Part shown: one piece after another, positions 5,496-7,667 of the stretch
Numbering within the stretch: the stretch's first letter is position 1
Layout of the letters: the number at the start of each line of letters is the position of its first letter
NCBI GenBank assembly: GCA_000436695.1
Contig: HF992509.1
Coordinates: 1 to 7,667, forward strand
Length of the DNA stretch: 7,667 bases
DNA from: Prevotella sp. CAG:1185
GTDB taxonomy: Bacteria > Bacteroidota > Bacteroidia > Bacteroidales > Bacteroidaceae
Direction: 5' to 3'
Notes under the pieces: model-generated
Told to the model about the DNA's origin: nothing
Databases searched by the model: none
The model's input: the letters and a program-made list of their open reading frames with translations, nothing else
Program-made: the position numbers and the translations under genes

Positions 5496-6043
5496 TTACT
5501 CGTCCGGCAAACCCAATTCCATTCTTTGTCGGCGCAGATCAAGTTCACGTTTCATATGTTCTTTCCTTTCCGTCATCATATCCTGCCATTTTTCATACTG
5601 GTTGTCGTCAAGAATTTTTTCATTTCTTTTTCCATTTTCTCCTCGCGATTTTTTATTTCTTTCTCTATATCGCGTGAGTCAGTGACACCATTTTCCATAT
5701 CAGGACGAGCGCCGGGTCTTTCGCCTTCAGGTCGCATGCCTCTGGGTCGCATACCACGACCACCCATACCTGGTTTGGCACCTTTATCACCTGATGCGTC
5801 TGCTTTGTCGGTCATAGCCTTCGCCTCTTTGAGGTTTAGCTTATATACCTTTTTATATTGTTTATCAGTAAGCTCCAACTCATCTTTCATTTTGTCTGTA
5901 ATTTCGCGTGCCGATGTTTCAGGATCAACAACCTTTCTCATTGGCGGCTTTCGATCTATCTGCTCTTGCGCAAACGTCCAAGGCATACAATATGCAGTAA
6001 ACATAAATGTTGCACAAGACATGATAACAACTAACTTATTCAT
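5496..6043 (-). CDS. DUF4890-like secreted protein, frame broken near C terminus
   Basis: This looks like an exported, highly charged helical protein of the DUF4890 / Spy-like kind common in Bacteroidetes. A signal peptide covers residues 1-26 (MNKLVVIMSC...PWTFAQ). Then come a helix with ELTDKQYKKVYKLNLKEAKAM (56-76), a Gly/Arg/Pro/Met-rich linker (91-114, with RGMRP twice in a row) and a Glu/Lys-rich helix. As written, the frame ends at 5576 after 155 residues with an atypical tail (FLTTTSMKNGRI). Adding one base at the six-A run (5615-5620) instead continues ILDDNQYEKWQDMMTERKEH... to LGLPDE and TAA at 5496, giving 182 residues with the helical repeat expected of the family. ATG 6043 is preferred because the only longer start, a TTG at 6079, overlaps the -7 box. 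Its function is unknown; an envelope or stress role is only a family analogy. Confidence 0.8.
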
Positions 6044-6076
6044 ACAATAAATCTGTTTTATGTAAGTTTTCGCGGA

Positions 6077-6084
6077 CAAAATTA
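6077..6084 (-). promoter_or_regulatory. Bacteroidetes -7 box for the DUF4890-like gene
   Basis: Minus-strand TAATTTTG (6084-6077) matches TAnnTTTG exactly. At the -33 position only TTTT (about 6107-6104, spacing 19) is found, 3 of 4 bases. The predicted transcript start near 6071 leaves a leader of about 28 bases and supports ATG 6043. Confidence 0.5.
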
Positions 6085-6308
6085 ATAAAAGTGTAAGTTA
6101 AATAAAAATATAATCAACAAATCAAGACATTATGTATACGAACGCATATTGAAATCTTAAACCATAAAAAAATTTTTATAATCTATTATAAAAATGTCTG
6201 TTATATGTATAAAAATATGAATCTCTGACTACGGTGATGAAAACAAGTTGAACAGATGTGGCATAAAGCGAACCATAAGCCATACAGACACAAAAAGGAT
6301 ATACACAA

Positions 6309-7577
6309 CTATATCTTTACTTTAATTATATCGTCAATCTCTGTCGTATATTTTTTTGAAGCGTGTTCATGTTTCAGATGCCATTCCTTACTAGTTCCCT
6401 GTACGGCAACCTTAACCATATTATATCCGTTTTTGCGGTTAATTTTATCTATAGCATCAGCAAGGCGTGCCTGCTTGGCCCGGTCAACTTTATCAAAGAG
6501 ATAAGTCTGAACAGCAGTATCCGGACAAATGTCCCATACTATTACACCGGCTTTCTTAAAATTGTATGTATCAGACGGCCACTCTGACCGCAATGCCTCT
6601 ACAGATGTTGCCACAATTTCACGCAAATCGTTTGTCGGAACGTTGAATACCGATGTATGGTTTATCACTTGTCGCAGCAAGTCTGTTCTGAAACGGCTTG
6701 TATATGCAAAGACAGTTAAGGCACTGCAACAACTGTGTTGCTGTTTCAACTTATGAGAGCATGCAGCAGCAAAGTTAGCAACGGCTTCTTCTACTTGGCT
6801 TAATTCAGACAAACCGTTATCAGCAAAGCTGCGGCTTGTGCAAATACTTTTCTTCTGCGGCAACGTATCTATATCTATACAACTCTCTCCATTAAGCTCA
6901 CGCCATGTTCTTACACCTGATATTGTGAGCATTCTTCTTACCCAGTTTTCACTTCGCTGCGTAAGGTCGTATGCTGTATGTATGCCATGGTAATTTAGTT
7001 TTGCTACACTACGCCTGCCAATGCCCCATACGTCAGCTACATCAAGTCCCTGCAAGGCCTTGATGCGTTTCTCTTCTGTATCAATAAGACATACACCCTC
7101 ATATCCCTTGTATCGCTTGCCATATTTTGATGCGACTTTAGCTAAAGTCTTGGTCGGAGCTATACCCATTGTAACGGGTATACCTGTCCCCTTGCCTATT
7201 GCTTTTACAATCTTTTTTCCATATTCACGAAGCTGACTGCCATGTCCAAAACCAGACAAATCAACAAAGGCTTCATCAATAGAATATTGGCTTATGTCGG
7301 GAGTAAACTCTGAAAGCAACATCATAACACGCCGGCTCATGTCGCCATACAAAGTATAGTTTGAACTGAATATTGCCACCTTATTATCCTCAAGCATCGC
7401 CTTGACCTGATAAAAAGGCGTACCCATTGCAATACCCATTGCCTTAGCCTCATTGCTGCGTGCTATGATACATCCGTCGTTATTTGAAAGTACTACGACT
7501 GGCGATGTCCGTAAAGCCGGATTAAACACACGCTCGCACGAACAATAAAAGTTGTTACAATCGACTATGGCAAACAT
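6309..7577 (-). CDS. umuC: UmuC, Y-family DNA polymerase V catalytic subunit
   Basis: This is the error-prone translesion polymerase that with processed UmuD forms Pol V. At 422 residues it has the same length as the E. coli protein and is intact. Seen in order are catalytic D6 in the AIVDCNNFY start with the steric-gate aromatic Y11, the fingers (about 30-75), and SIDEAFVDLSGF (99-110) with catalytic D101 and E102. A helix-hairpin-helix thumb lies at 175-205 (GLDVADVWGIGRRSVAKL), the little-finger domain at about 240-350, and a clamp-binding peptide QTYLF at 357-361, where E. coli has QLNLF. The C-terminal UmuC tail (about 363-420) contains NGYNMVKVAVQG. It starts 7 bases after the umuD stop, so the two are co-transcribed. 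SOS control by LexA is usual, but the operator would lie upstream of umuD, outside the window. An A7 run (6351-6357) in codons 408-409 is in frame. Confidence 0.97.
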   Translation of the reverse strand: MFAIVDCNNFYCSCERVFNPALRTSPVVVLSNNDGCIIARSNEAKAMGIAMGTPFYQVKAMLEDNKVAIFSSNYTLYGDMSRRVMMLLSEFTPDISQYSIDEAFVDLSGFGHGSQLREYGKKIVKAIGKGTGIPVTMGIAPTKTLAKVASKYGKRYKGYEGVCLIDTEEKRIKALQGLDVADVWGIGRRSVAKLNYHGIHTAYDLTQRSENWVRRMLTISGVRTWRELNGESCIDIDTLPQKKSICTSRSFADNGLSELSQVEEAVANFAAACSHKLKQQHSCCSALTVFAYTSRFRTDLLRQVINHTSVFNVPTNDLREIVATSVEALRSEWPSDTYNFKKAGVIVWDICPDTAVQTYLFDKVDRAKQARLADAIDKINRKNGYNMVKVAVQGTSKEWHLKHEHASKKYTTEIDDIIKVKI

Positions 7578-7584
7578 CGGGATA

Positions 7585-7667
7585 TTATCTTCTGAATTGT
7601 CGCTTTATATTGTATGTAAGAACACCCCATACAATAAAATTATATGAATGTCCGCAAGTTGCCAATC
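7585..7667 (-). CDS. umuD: UmuD C-terminal end (partial)
   Basis: Only the last 26 codons and the TAA (7585-7587) are inside the window; the gene runs off the right edge. The encoded end, NFIVWGVLTYNIKRQFRR, matches the closing strand of LexA/UmuD S24 peptidases, where the motif is usually written WGVVTxVI. UmuD is cleaved by RecA-stimulated self-proteolysis, and the shortened form is the accessory subunit of Pol V. The catalytic Ser and Lys are outside the window, so intactness cannot be judged. The position directly before umuC in the same direction supports the call. Confidence 0.8.
   Translation of the reverse strand, partial: LATCGHSYNFIVWGVLTYNIKRQFRR

Noticed and set aside
5526..6050. 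Plus-strand ORF of 174 residues opposite the DUF4890-like gene
   Set aside because: It starts on a weak codon and its sequence is Ser/Phe/Pro-rich as expected opposite Lys/Glu/Arg-rich coding. The minus strand has a signal peptide, a promoter box and family-like helices.
6164..6179. AT-only inverted repeat ATAAAAA-aa-TTTTTAT in the spacer after umuC
   Set aside because: Such symmetry is expected by chance in very AT-rich DNA and the stem has no G:C pair, so I do not call a terminator. The 6044-6308 spacer otherwise holds only the DUF4890-like promoter.

Overview
The window looks like chromosomal DNA from a Bacteroidales bacterium (Prevotella, Muribaculaceae or Bacteroides type). The reasons are AT-rich spacers, no Shine-Dalgarno sequences before most starts, several matches to the Bacteroidetes -7 box TAnnTTTG at sensible distances from starts, and families common in that order: a 17-residue beta-flower repeat protein, a Nudix plus winged-helix protein, a DUF4890-like secreted protein and umuDC. 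I see no rRNA, tRNA, CRISPR array, transposase or phage gene.

Layout. At 149-937 (+) is an inositol-monophosphatase family enzyme. It converges on a small secreted repeat protein at 983-1393 (-), whose upstream spacer holds a 60-bp imperfect palindrome. Next come a probable decayed small lipoprotein ORF (1514-1668, -) and a Nudix hydrolase (1788-2483, -) with the best promoter of the window. Divergent from it is an FKBP-type prolyl isomerase (2708-3105, +), which converges on an arginase-fold metalloenzyme (3120-3899, -). A SpoU/TrmH RNA methyltransferase follows (4055-4858, -). The 4859-5495 stretch has no convincing protein gene. It holds a strong minus-strand terminator, a tandem hairpin repeat and two further inverted repeats. 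After it lie a DUF4890-like periplasmic protein (5496-6043, -) and an umuDC operon (umuC 6309-7577 and the last 26 codons of umuD, -), which encodes the SOS translesion polymerase Pol V.

The most interesting pattern is reading-frame disruption. The FKBP and DUF4890-like genes are each out of frame by exactly one base at a run of six A's on the coding strand, and each gives a complete, family-like protein if one A is added or the ribosome slips -1. In the FKBP gene the run forms the dnaX-type slippery heptamer A AAA AAG in the correct phase, with a zero-frame stop two codons later. Candidate explanations are deletion errors in the assembly, phase variation, or -1 recoding or polymerase slippage. 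A third, weaker case (1514-1668) also needs one added base, but not at an A run. An A7 run inside umuC is in frame, so long runs were not simply collapsed throughout.

The genes are mostly single housekeeping units and do not form one pathway. The only clear operon is umuDC.
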